From contig CM020501.1 in NCBI GenBank assembly GCA_009823395.1, positions 14,307,861 through 14,371,860 on the forward strand: DNA of 64,000 nucleotides. The letters run 5' to 3'. Both the position numbers and the translations under genes were made by a program. A model generated the notes under the pieces. It saw only the letters and a list, made by a program, of their open reading frames with translations. It was not told the origin of the DNA and searched no databases. Below, piece by piece: positions 53,801 through 64,000 of the stretch (positions are counted from its first letter, which is position 1; every line of letters begins with the position of its first letter). Origin of the DNA: Thamnaconus septentrionalis. Lineage: Eukaryota > Chordata > Actinopteri > Tetraodontiformes > Monacanthidae.

Positions 53801-56800
53801 CTTGGAGCAATGACTTTACCAGGTGATCCTGGTTCACCTGGAAAAAAAAATAGGTGATGTAAAGACTACTTTGTAGACATATCATACAAGACCGGACATT
53901 TCAACACAGGCTAAACTAATCTTTTTTCTTCTCATTGATTTGTTGTTTTTTGCAAATGTCATTCGAGATTTCTCAACATTCAGCCTTCAGTTCAAATCAA
54001 ACCAAATCAGCCAACTCTTTCTTTGAAACACATACTCAATTTACTCTCTCAGGAGAGTAAAGGACATCTTCTAGCCACATTTTATCATACCTGGGGATCC
54101 TTGAAGTCCAGGAGGGCCTTGCAAAGAAAATAAGAACTTTAATGAGTAAATGCATGTGCTTTAAAATACGCTCTGTCTGTGTGAGTTGTGGTACCTTGTG
54201 GACCAACATCTCCAGGGAGTCCAGGTGGTCCTCTGACACCGGGGAGTCCAATGGAGCCAGCTTCACCTAATTTTAATCAAACAATAATAATATAATAATA
54301 AATGTTAATTTCGTAGAAAAAAAATCTCAAAATACTTCCTCTGTATCTGCAGCAGGTGCTCCTGACACCTAATATGACAGTGTGATATTTTTATGAAACT
54401 GTTATCTCTCTAGTTCCTTGGTCAAAAATCTGAACCAAGCATCTTCATATAACATTGTACCTATGACTCCTGTGGATCCCTTTGGCCCAGTAGGGCCTTG
54501 TGGTCCTGGTTGACCATGTTCACCTGAATTTGTGAAAACAAGCCACCAAAATGAATTAATTATTGTTACTGGTTGAAAACTTTTATTCTTCTCAAAGTGC
54601 GATAAAGACCTGTTTTACTATTTTACATCAACATTTCATGACGGATGAACATGTTTCTAAAACAGTTCTTATCAGAGATCATGCACTGACGCCAAACCCA
54701 GGAGTCAAACTGACTTTTCTGGACTGCATGGAACCCTTAAACCCTTCAGTCCTTTTAAATTAACATTTTTTACAGCAGGTTTCCTATGTTGGGATAAGAC
54801 AGGCTCAGGTCTATTCACTTGGTTTAGGTCAGAAAAAAATCTTAACATGACACGAGAAGGTAAATAAAAAGGAAATGAGTTAACAGGTTATTATCAACAC
54901 AATTTTCATCTATAGTGGTAGTATTTGTCGTAGTAGTAATAGTAGCAGGAATACATTTACTATTTGATGCATGACATTGTATAGAATCAATCCAGTACAC
55001 ACCGATTAGTCCACGTGGTCCTCTTTCTCCCTGGTCTCCTTTAGTTCCTGGTGAACCAGGCAGTCCTCTATCACCTGCAAATGAATTTTGTCTAAGTAGT
55101 TAAATACCAAGAAAATAAAGGCTGTGCTTGACCAGCTAATACATAATTGTAAAGTTTTGTAAAGTTTATGACCTTTTGCTCCTATTTCACCCTGGAAACC
55201 CTTTGCACCTGGAGCACCTGCAGACAATCACAACAGCTTCAATACACAGTGTTTCTGTACAAAAATAAAGACAAAAACATGTAAAAACTGGAGTCCTTAC
55301 CTGGACTTCCTGGGGCACCAGGCTCTCCTTTGGCACCTGAGTTAAGGAAAGAACACACTTACTAATGTCGACTGAAGAAGATGGGATGTTTCAGTCAGTT
55401 TCAAAAGCTCTGCTACTGTCACCTTTGTATAACATCTTTTCAGTGTGTTAGTCTGATGGAATTCTCGAAGCACAGAAAAAGTTATTATTGTAATTGAAAC
55501 ATTTCAACACATTTATATATTTGGTTTGCATAGGCTGCCAGCTTGCAACTTTTAAAAACAGTGTCTGATGCTGACGACACACATTGACCTGTGGCTGTGG
55601 TTGATACATAACGTTGCTCACAACCAAACACTATTGGGCGTATACAAACATGGATATTAACGTATCATAACAGCCTCAAGATTATTTTATTGTCATTTCT
55701 GAAAGCATATAACCAGAATCTAATTCAACCTCCTGCATAAACAGCAGCACTGAGTGTTCAAACAATATTTATTAAACAAGCATGAAGGTGATGTCTGCAT
55801 TCATGAAGAATTTGGACCATACCTTTCGGACCCACGTCTCCAACAGGACCAGCCACACCGGGCCGCCCTGGCTCACCCTGAGACCCTATACGAACCAGAA
55901 AGAAGCTGAATATTAGTATTGGATAAATGTATGTGGAAAAGGCTGGGCTTGACTTGCAGGTCTTTGCTCATCCTACCTTTTAGTCCAAAACCTGCTGGTC
56001 CAGGTTCTCCGTGAGGTCCCATTGGCCCCTCCCGACCCCTCTGGCCTGTTGGACCCTCTGGACCAGATTCCCCTGTTTTGAAAGAAGTAGAACAAAATCA
56101 AGAGTGTGTTTTGTGGTATTGTTCCCTTTTTTTAAACAAATATCACAGAACATCAGAAGAGCAACATCTCAACAGTACCTGCACTTCCCTTTGGTCCCCG
56201 TGGTCCATCCATTCCTGGGTGACCCATCAAGCCAGGAGGACCTTGACACATGAAGTTTGGATTAATAAGCAACAGTGAACTTGTCAAACTCTTGCTTACA
56301 CTGGAAATAGCCTTATTACCCTCTTTCTCCCCCCAGTCTTACCTGGAATTCCGGGGAAACCGCTGTCACCTGCCAAAGGGCCGAGTCACCATCAAGATAC
56401 ATGGATCACACTGATGAAGTTTCTTTTACACTTACGGTATGTGCACATACATACTCACCTTTTTGTCCAACTAGTCCTGGATCACCTGGGGGGAAACAGC
56501 CATTCTCATGTAAGACATTGTGTAATTGTCTCTTTCTAAGTTCCTTAAAAATGCTCACAAACATGCCTTTTGGTCCTGGAGCCCCTCGTTCGCCCTTCAG
56601 AGAATATGCCAGCGTTTCTGTGGGGAGATATTGTCAATTGTGGTCAATGTTACTTCAGTTGTTGGAGTTGACATGCCATTCTAAAAGTATCTGTGATATT
56701 TGTTTTTGTTTACCTCTCACAGCATCTGAGCGTAGTTCAGTCCTGACCAGCTGCTGGACGGCCCTCTGCAGTGCAGCACCATCTGGTCCCGATCCGCTCC

Positions 56801-57262
56801 AGGAGCCACCGCGTGGGTTTCCGGCCCCTAGGTTGATTCCGTTGTCGGAACGGGTGAGGGTGGACCCAGCGGAGCTCCTCTCGATGTAGGATGAATCTGG
56901 TGGGTCGATGACGTTGATGTCAGAGGAGGCGGACAGGCGGCTGGTCCTGGCTGATGTAGTGCCAGTGAGGGATTCCAGAGCATCGACGCGACTCCGGAGG
57001 CCTTTCACTTCTTCACCTGTGAGGAAAAGGGAGTGGATGTGCATTTGTTTATCTCTGTGAGGATTTGTAAGCTTAGCAACAGTATAGCTTAACCTAACAT
57101 TAAACCAAACTCAGTGCATACCTTGCCCATAAAATTACACCTTCTTCTTTAAAGTCACAAGAAAATCTCCTTATTTAAAGTAAATAAAAAAATAAAAAGT
57201 AAACAATATGTCCTCACTCTGTTAGCTGAAAAGTGTGGTCTTCAGGGCGCCATATTACAAGA

Positions 57263-57313
<51 letters not shown>

Positions 57314-60300
57314 GGTGCGACAGCCGTCCTACTCAAAGCGATGAGACCAAAGAGGAGGCCGAGGAGGAGGAGCAGGGTGAGCAGGAGGGCCAGGAGCCAC
57401 TTCCACCAGCTGCAGCAGGAGCAGAGGCCTGCGCTTGGACCATCTTCGCAGATCTCTGAGGAACAAACCAGCAAAGGTGTGTTTCTTTTGTTATTTTAGA
57501 AGCAACCAACTGTTGCCTGCGATCAGCAAGTTAGCGCGTACCATAAGCAAAGCAAAACAACCAGTTCAATGCAGGGATCCTGGATGAATACCATCAGAAG
57601 GTCAGAAATAGAACAGTGTAAAATGAAATATAAGGATACAGTGTTGTAATCTGTGTCCTATTATAGGACAATTAATGATACCTGAACAGGTGACCTTGTC
57701 TTTGAGGGAACTTTTTCCTGTTGCTTGTCCTGTTGCTGTTCCTGTCACTGTTCCTGATAAATGAAATTGATAACATTGCAAATTGCAAATGTAAGATATT
57801 ATCTGCATTATTACTGGGATTAGTGAGATTCATTGTAAAATTTTCTACCGCTAGCAGCAGCTGCCGTGTCCTCCTTGCTGCTATAGGACAGTTTTTGTTT
57901 CTCTCCCTGCAGTGAGTCCTCACTGTACCCTGCTGCTTTGAACATGACAAAAGCACATGACAAACGGTTCATTTTTCAACATATTTAGCGAGCGACGTCA
58001 GAGACATGTACAATACAGGAGCAGTAGCCCACAACTGTGTAGTAATTACCCAGGCCACTAGCTGGTGCAGCAGCCATGAACTGCTTCCCTGAGTCTTTGG
58101 TCATGACCAGCTGCTCGGTCCCCCTGTGCAGGGCAGTGCTCTCCCTCTCGGTTAGCATCAGCTTGAAGTCTTTCACCGACGCATCAGTCTCATGAATTGG
58201 ACTGTCGGACCTCACTGGGACAAGTCAATATAAATTCAGTGACAATGACCTCCTGAATACAATGTATGCATTTTAAAGTTGTCCCCTCTTACATGTGACT
58301 GTGCTGATTCCAGTGCTAGATGTATTTTTCTGCACACCATAAACTATGAGGAGAAAAAAAAGCAAATTATCAATATATGGAGAAAGTGACTGAATGTTTT
58401 AACAACAATAATGTTCTGGAGAAAATTCATTTGTAAAAATTATTAGGATTTAACAATGGGCAATTAAAGGACTTATCTGTTTTTTTAATATAAATATTTA
58501 CAAAGGTCAGTTTTCATGTATTAACAAGATTACCATAAATATATAATGTAACATATGTTACAGATCTATTTTGCTTTGTGCACAAAATTCAAGTTAGTAA
58601 CTTGACCAGAAATCATTCTTTGATCAAAACTAAAAATAAAAAGTGTCTATCAGCTATGAAAAGTGGTACTAAAATTATATTAAAAGTAGATCCTGCACCA
58701 TTGTTAAATTTAAATAGATTGAAAGCAATATTTAATGATGTTTGTTTCTTCCTAGTGCGTGGCTGCGCTTATTACCAAAGTGTGAGTTGGCTCCGGTGGG
58801 AGACACTGCAGCAGGCGACAGCCCAGCGGGGCTGGAGGTGGTGACCAGGTTATTTTGGACTCCATACACAGGAACTGAGGCTGAGAGAGCAAGAAGAAAA
58901 AAACAACAACATAAACAACATGCTGATCATCTCTCAGTGGCATTTTAAAGAGATGCATGTTGTGACGGGCAGGAAGAGTCTCACCGGAGCCGCCGACAGA
59001 CAGTCCACTGTGCAGCGAGGTGGAGCCGAGGGTCAGGTTGTTCCGAACTCCTCCTGAGAGAGAGTTCCAATACTTCATCTTAGACATTTACAGCAAAAAT
59101 TGGGTTCGACTGGAAAAACCTAGTGGCTTACGTCTCATCTCAAACACGTCATGCATGTCAGTCATTACACCTGCGGGAAGACTAAATGCAAAATCTGCAC
59201 TTTAAGATTTTATTACCGGTGGCAACAGACTGCTGGGCTGACTGGTAGAGGTTGGAGCTGATGGATTGAGCTGACTGGCTGGAGTACAGAGCAGACTGGT
59301 AGAGACTGGAGCTGTAAGGCTGAGCAGACTGGTAGAGATTGGAGCTGTTGGGCTGAGCAGACTGGTAGAGATTGGAGCTGTTGGGCTGAGCAGATTGGTA
59401 GAGGCTAGAGCCGTTGGTCTGAGCTGACTGGCTGGTGGACAGAGCTGACTGGCTGGTGAGCTGAGCTGACTGGCCGAGGATGGAGCTGTTGGGCTGAGCG
59501 GACTCGTAGAGGCTGGAGCTGTTGGTCTGAGCGGACTGGCAGAGGTTGGAGCTGGTGGAGAAGTGGTTGGGGTTGGAACTGTAGCTGGTCATCACACCTC
59601 CAGACCAGACGTTGCCATATTGCTCTAGAACCGAGGACAGAGACAGTCAAAACCCGGTGAACTCCTCAGAAACAGGAACAGCCCTTCTCTGATTTTTTCG
59701 CTTGCCTCACTTTTCAGATTGTGTGTGCTGTCCTTTGTGATGTCACAAAGGAAAACGGATACCTCACCGACGCCCCTCCTAGAATAGTGTTAACACCCCA
59801 GACCGGACAAACCGGTCTGCTTAGTTGTTGTTTTTTTTTTGTCAGCTTCCAAACATTTAACATCCATCAGTTGAGTGTTTTTGCAGAGGTTTTAAACAGA
59901 GGGGAAACTATGCTGTTTTTTTTTTTTAATCTAGTGATCTTTTTGGGTTTGAGTAAAACTGTATGAACAAAGTGGCAGCTGCTTGGTTGAACCTGTGCTG
60001 GAGCCCTCTGACATGCTCCTGGTTTCCATGCTGGTTTTGGTGGAGAGAGCCCCTGTGTTGATGTGTGACGAGGTGGGGCTGGCACTGCTGGAGGCCCCTC
60101 CTCTCAGCAGACGCTTCACATCCTCCAGCTCCGTCCCTGCGCAGCACCAACTGACAATCAGACAGACGGACTGGTCCCAGCTTAAATCACCACTTCACAT
60201 TCACTGTGCAGACGCACAGAGCCTCTGTACTCACAGCTGGCTGTGGGTGAGGCACTCTGAAGCCTGGCTCTGATCTCACTCTCTGAGAGAAACAAATCAT

Positions 60301-60757
60301 TCTTAAGTGTCATGGTACTTCAGATTCTTGTCTGGCAACGGGAACGATGTTAAGCTGAGTGACAAAGTAATAAAGTTTTTGTCTTTGTTGTGAGTCATAG
60401 TACCTCTGCTTTGGGACCCCCCCCTCGTGGAGGAACTTGAAATTGAAACTGATTTACCTATAATGATAATGATGGGAAAATATTAAAACCGTGAAGGTCA
60501 GTTCAGATAGATATTCCAGAGAGCGTTGTCAGACTTCTATACTCACTGTACTCCTTCCTGCTGAACTCTGGGGAAGAGTTTGAGCTTGAGCTCTCTGAAA
60601 AGAGAAAAGAAAAAAAGAATGACAACATATTTTTTATTTATTTTTTTTTGCCAAATTCAGCTGCCTGTAGAGTTTGTAAAGCTTTCTGACACAGCAACCC
60701 TTTGACTTGAGACTCACCACCAAATACATCAGTAAGAGTTGAAGCCATGGTGGTCAT
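47883..60757 (-). CDS. col17a1: Collagen alpha-1(XVII) chain (BP180/BPAG2)
   Basis: Type XVII collagen is a type II transmembrane hemidesmosome protein: an N-terminal cytoplasmic domain binds plectin, BP230 and integrin beta4, and a trimeric collagenous ectodomain reaches the basement membrane (family knowledge). I joined 51 coding exons into about 1538 aa (human 1497). Every internal junction is phase 1. The cytoplasmic part (about 1-449) contains [30 protein letters not shown], a repeated SAQ block and the [10 protein letters not shown] motif. The membrane segment is about 450-470 (CSCCSWWKW, then a leucine-rich stretch). An NC16A-like stalk (471-571) precedes Gly-X-Y repeats broken by short non-collagenous links to the end. 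Oddities are a short N-terminus ([13 protein letters not shown]), a GC donor at 56566, and a stop codon directly after the last Gly-X-Y exon. The exon map is given separately. COL13/COL25-type transmembrane collagens lack this cytoplasmic domain. The a/b copy is unresolved. Confidence 0.95.
48638..51468 (-). other. col17a1: col17a1 repeated helix-plus-linker exons
   Basis: Successive exons of this 3' third repeat one plan: a few GPPGPP triplets, a polar linker, then an amphipathic segment (DYIK, EYIK, DYLQ, EYLQ or LLQ) cut by the intron. Three neighbours are especially alike (48638, 48891 and 49529: LLND/LLQD, then GYSR or NSW, then DLVDYIK, DLLEYIK, DMVDYIK). The same plan is known in the C-terminal part of mammalian collagen XVII. 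The pattern suggests growth by exon duplication. Confidence 0.8.
52891..53081 (-). repeat. Tandem duplication of about 95 bp in a col17a1 intron
   Basis: Units 52891-52987 and 52988-53081 both start with an atgat(g/a)aataatgat word and end with atattcttctg-attagcttgagatac. The second copy abuts the donor side of the exon at 53090. Confidence 0.8.
56714..57016 (-). other. col17a1: col17a1 stalk exon (NC16A equivalent)
   Basis: A 303-bp exon directly after the membrane exon. It begins [15 protein letters not shown], matching the mammalian LAEEVRKLKARVDELE coiled-coil start, then runs through a Ser/Asp/Gly-rich stretch to [15 protein letters not shown] before the first Gly-X-Y triplets. In mammals this region is the trimerisation and shedding site and the main pemphigoid epitope. 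Beyond the first 20 residues the fish sequence is strongly diverged. Confidence 0.85.
57264..57311. repeat. (GT)n microsatellite beside the col17a1 membrane exon
   Basis: Twenty-four GT units. The tract ends 21 bp from the donor of the exon 57333-57455, so on the transcript it is a CA repeat just inside the intron. Confidence 0.97.
57333..57455 (-). other. col17a1: col17a1 transmembrane exon
   Basis: A 123-bp exon that encodes CSCCSWWKW followed by about 21 hydrophobic residues (Leu/Ala/Gly/Phe) with no charge, the single signal-anchor of this type II protein. The cysteines before it match the [10 protein letters not shown] of mammals. Confidence 0.95.
59217..59624 (-). repeat. col17a1: SAQ-repeat exon of col17a1 (408 bp, about 135 aa)
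   Basis: From residue about 133 the exon is built of imperfect 11-residue units of the form [11 protein letters not shown] and shorter [14 protein letters not shown] units, at least eleven in all, rich in Ser, Gln, Asn and Tyr. The first 30 residues ([17 protein letters not shown]) match the mammalian SHVWSSTLPAGSS region, so the repeats replace ordinary cytoplasmic sequence. Nucleotide units are about 33 bp and still alike, pointing to recent tandem growth. Confidence 0.9.
59732..59751. repeat. Short dispersed palindromic repeat, copy 4
   Basis: CCTTTGTGA-TG-TCACAAAGG in the col17a1 intron between 59625 and 59992. Its flank, read on the opposite strand, shares a gaggggcgtcggtga word with the flank of copy 2 (gagaggcgtctgtg). 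Confidence 0.75.
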
Positions 60758-60841
60758 GTTCTCCCAGAACTGATCACAAAGTCATCAGTCAAAGTCTGAG
60801 GTGAGCTCCTCCTGCTTCTGCTGGTGGAAAGCTTTGAAAAA
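60758..60841 (-). other. col17a1: col17a1 5' untranslated part of the first coding exon
   Basis: Upstream of the ATG the minus strand carries an in-frame TGA eight codons before the start and then a polypyrimidine-AG acceptor (cttttcccag) at 60842. A non-coding 5' exon must therefore lie further right. A second ATG three codons in has the better context (ACCATGG), so the true start may be at 60748. Confidence 0.65.
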
Positions 60842-63800
60842 CTGGGAAAAGAAAAAAAAAAAAAAAGCCAGATTAAAGTAATAAATATATGGAGTATTTG
60901 GCAAGTACATGAAACAGACTAATGTTCTTGCACAGAAATTTTCTCCCTGGGGCTGAGACTGGCAGATATCCCATCTTGGGATTTTAATGTCAAGACTGCA
61001 CTTGTAAAAATAATAGTTGACCTCTCTTTTTTGATGTTGACATATTAATTTTACACATTCCCAAGTTGAGCTAGCACCTGCCCGCTGGTGTGCCTGAACT
61101 TGTCCCTTTACTGTGCACCATAGACTTTCCCCTGCCCTAAACCTCCCCCCTCTTTTTCTTTTTTCTTTTTTTTTTCTTTTAGCAGAAAAACGTATTAGTC
61201 CATTTTTAAAGCCTGTTTCTGGCTTTCCTTTTCAAGCCGGTGATTTCACTCATTTAACTCATAAAAATGCCTTGATATACTAAGATTCAGCAGATAGAAA
61301 ACCACTTTCAGAACTTCAACTTCAACAACTTTATTTTCTCCAGCTGCACCATGCTAACTGTTGATTCTGGTAGGGGTCAACGCATTTCTCCAACTCTAGT
61401 TGTTCCAGAAAGAATGTTTTGTCTTTATTTAACGTTGCAAACAATCAATGAGAAAACCTTTTAGGGGGAATGTGTAGAGGTGCACTGTGTGAAATATGAG
61501 AGACTATGAACTTGAACTTTCTGTAGCCTCTGGCGCTGCTTGTACGCTCATTTCTCATCCTGTGTATTGGGTTGCACCTCTCTCCTTTTTAGTCCAACCT
61601 CCTCTGTGACCTTTTCAATCTAACATGACAACACTGATTTAAAGACTTAGACCTGGAGCGCTACAGAGAGGGCGTAGCTTTTTGTTCACTGGATGAATGT
61701 GGTTACTGTTTCAAAGTTGAGTAAAATAAGCAGGTGTAGTGTTTCGTCGTAGCCTGAAGAAAGATCAAAAAACAATTTCTGAAATGATTGTTATTAAATA
61801 TTTGTAAAATAAAAATATATTGCTATCAATATATTTTTAGTACAACAGAAGTCTTAGTTTTTGGTTTGTGGAAAGTTAAAACATCGCCTAACCTCCCTGC
61901 ATTAGTTCTGCATTCTAGACTGATATTTTTCAATTTTTTTCACCTGGTAATTGTGGCGTGAATTCATCTTGTGTAAAACAAAAGCAAAGAACCTGACAAC
62001 CATGAACCAGCAGGGGGCGTGCGATTATGTGAGGTCAAAACAACGTTACCTATTCTGGATATCACTTCTCATATCCAGAGTAAGAAATTATTTAAGTTGA
62101 CTATATGCATTGCACAGTTACGGGGTATGATCCTAATCATATGGTGGCTCATGTTCCCGTTACATTAATGAGTTTGGAGCTTCTCAACACTTTAATTCAC
62201 CAATAAATTGCTGTTATTGCGCCTTTGGTTGCAAAAATACACAAATAAATAAATGAATTGATTAATTAATTAAAAATGATGCGTTCATTAAATCTGACCA
62301 GTGTTCTTATGATGGATTACCTCTGTTTAGATATGACGCACATTCACTCATTCCCTTGCAACTTTTCTCTCCTAACTAACATGCTACAAGATCAACACAT
62401 CACTCTTCAAACCATCTGTCAAACTGTTCGAGTCAACATGCAGTATAAGTCAGGAACCAATACATTTCATTAACTCGCTGTTCTTTGCTAATGTTGCATT
62501 ATTCTTCAATTGTTTTTCTTTAATCTTACATTATATACTATTAGAAGGCAGCTTATTAATTCATGAAACAGTGAGCCTTGCTTACCTTTCAGACCATTTA
62601 TGAAAAACAAAAATATTTGTCTCCTCCCACTCTGCAGAGAGGGGTAAAATCAATGAATTTAATGTCTTCCCAACATTGCAGCTTATACACTCCTGGTGCT
62701 GAGAGTGTGAAGCCCAAGACATGTATGTGTATTTATGTGTAGTCTTTGCGTGACTCATAACTCCTACCGACAAGTTCCAACAAAGTGAAAGGGGCCGTTG
62801 CACTGAGCCTGTGAAAGTGTTTAAAAAAAACAACAACCCTCGGGCTCACAGAAAGTAGGGCTGGAAGGTGGGTATTGGTGGTATGCTATTTAGATGTCTA
62901 TCTAATTTACAGTTTTTGTGTGATTTAAGGAATGTAACATATAAACATATATTCTTCTAAGGATGTATGCAAAAGCAAGTCCATTTAAAATCAGCAGTCA
63001 ACTCTTGTAACAAATGTACATCACAAATGGGTGTCCAGGGACAGGGTTAGGGTAGAGTTAACCAGGTCTCTGCTTATTTAAAACAGATGTGTATGTTTTA
63101 ATTACTGGCTTATGATGTCAAGGCAACAAATGGTATTTTATGATTCATTACATCTTTTCTCATATTGGAAAGTCAGATTGCGACAGCTTAGTATTAACAA
63201 GTAATGATTAAAAAAAATGTGCTTCTGTGAATAATTGTGGATATCAAATCAGTACCGAGCTTTCAAGAGTATTCATCAAAACAGCATGCCCTCCTGTCAA
63301 CAATATGATTTTGGTTTACAGTGATACTTTACATTCATTTCTTCAAACCTCTTGGCTGGTGAAATATTAGCCAGCTCAGTATTTCATAATATTGTTCCGA
63401 GATTGACAAAAGGCAAAGCAGTTATGTTCCACATGTGATGACTTTCTTTGCATGTTATGGCTTTCACAGAGGACCTGAGGCCTGACTGAGCCATGCCAAA
63501 CTCATTGAACCTTAACTGCGCCTCCTCACATTTTTAACATGGCAGGGAGCGGTGGGTGGTCGTTGGTTCATATCCAACTTTTAAAAATCACTGCACTGCA
63601 AAGTTTTGCCTCACTGCACAGATGTGACAAACTTCACAAAGAAAGCCCCTGAAAAGAGTGATTTTAATTGTTAATCAGTGACACAAATAAATTGATTTAA
63701 CAATGAAAGAAATCTTTCTTTAGGGGTTAAATTTTTGATTTGATTTGATTTTTGATAAATGGTTTTGTACCCTAAAGTTTAACACAGGTAATTAAATAAT

Positions 63801-64000
63801 GAAGTATTGCAGAATTTAATGATGTCTCATAACCTGTGCGTCACTACTACACAAAAAATAGGGTTAATGTCACATGCTATGGAAAGAAACATGTTTTTTT
63901 TAATGAAAATTTTCACCTCCAAATAATTTTTCTACACCTTTGCATTTCTTCGTGTACAAAACATGTAATCAAAACATAGTTAAAAAGTAATTATTTTATT
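60842..64000. other. col17a1 5' side; no coding feature seen
   Basis: Contains poly-pyrimidine and poly-A runs (60849 and 61146 regions) and AT-rich DNA. The upstream non-coding exon and promoter of col17a1 should lie here or further right, but I cannot place them. The neighbour expected from the human order (SFR1) was not seen. Confidence 0.5.

Larger units (their letters stand above)
47883..56617 (-). other. col17a1: col17a1 exon map, collagenous ectodomain (37 exons)
   Basis: From 5' to 3' on the minus strand: 56567-56617, 56459-56485, 56343-56369, 56179-56241, 55977-56072, 55823-55885, 55301-55336, 55173-55217, 55003-55074, 54461-54523, 54195-54266, 54091-54117, 53802-53837, 53595-53711, 53419-53520, 53235-53315, 53090-53140, 52788-52850, 52622-52663, 52418-52444, 52279-52329, 51830-51901, 51627-51674, 51352-51468, 51145-51267, 50937-51032, 50702-50827 (the donor could instead be at 50696), 50519-50602, 50290-50427, 50048-50194, 49787-49948, 49529-49675, 48891-49040, 48638-48787, 48477-48557, 48222-48266, 47883-47887. 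Many 5' exons are 27, 36, 45, 63 or 72 bp, multiples of the 9-bp Gly-X-Y unit. 3' exons of 117-162 bp combine a short GPPGPPG helix with a linker ending in a DYIK- or EYLQ-like helix. A phase-1 exon missed inside an intron would not break the frame, so the count is a minimum. Confidence 0.88.
57682..60757 (-). other. col17a1: col17a1 exon map, cytoplasmic domain (12 exons)
   Basis: From 5' to 3': 60718-60757 (start), 60547-60594, 60404-60457, 60235-60282, 59993-60136, 59217-59624, 58985-59053, 58776-58880, 58293-58343, 58050-58214, 57849-57932, 57682-57753. The exon at 59993 has a weak donor (GTTCAA). Exons 58985, 58776 and 58293 each encode a YGVQNN/VRNNL-type unit, as in the repeated VFGVPNN/YGVKKN units of mammals. 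The last one encodes an odd [13 protein letters not shown] stretch. Confidence 0.88.

Overview
This is a nuclear window from a ray-finned (teleost) fish. Four vertebrate protein genes can be read exon by exon with GT-AG introns (one GC-AG). From left to right they are sh3pxd2a (minus strand, first two coding exons only), stn1 (minus, complete, 9 coding exons, 365 aa), slk (plus, complete, 18 coding exons, 1009 aa) and col17a1 (minus, 51 coding exons joined, about 1538 aa). Order and strands match the human 10q24-q25 block SH3PXD2A-STN1-SLK-COL17A1 as I know it, so this is a conserved synteny block. Short introns, a hAT MITE, a mariner-like MITE and degraded L2/LINE tails fit a teleost; I cannot name the species or say which teleost-duplicate copy (a or b) each gene is.

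Layout. 1-10078 is intron 2 of sh3pxd2a and runs off the left edge. Coding exon 2 is at 10079-10159. 10160-22965 is intron 1, about 12.8 kb, non-coding, with repeats. Coding exon 1 (start of the PX domain) lies at 22966-23037, or to 23061 from an upstream in-frame ATG, inside a CpG-rich block with a CAG tract in the 5' leader. 23134-25862 is spacer with a mariner-like MITE. stn1 occupies 25863-29053. A divergent promoter region of 1.25 kb (29054-30300) separates stn1 from slk and carries a ZNF143-type site and an E-box. slk runs from 30301 to 45525 with a 3' UTR to about 47390. col17a1 runs on the opposite strand from 60757 down to 47883, and the two genes converge with candidate poly(A) signals about 160 bp apart. 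60842-64000 is the 5' side of col17a1 with nothing coding that I can support.

How the genes relate. They are not an operon or pathway. SH3PXD2A is a podosome/invadopodium scaffold, STN1 a telomere-replication CST subunit, SLK a cytoskeletal STE20-family kinase and COL17A1 a hemidesmosomal transmembrane collagen. Their adjacency is ancestral linkage.

I found no clear new biological system. The most unusual points are: a serine- and glutamine-rich SAQ repeat block in one 408-bp cytoplasmic exon of col17a1; a col17a1 N-terminus about 90-100 residues shorter than the mammalian one and a C-terminus that appears to stop at the end of the collagen helix; the apparent lack in slk of the 31-residue exon that is alternatively spliced in mammals; and a dispersed short repeat with the core CCTTTGTGA-NN-TCACAAAGG seen four times. 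Most long open frames in the introns are chance and were rejected.
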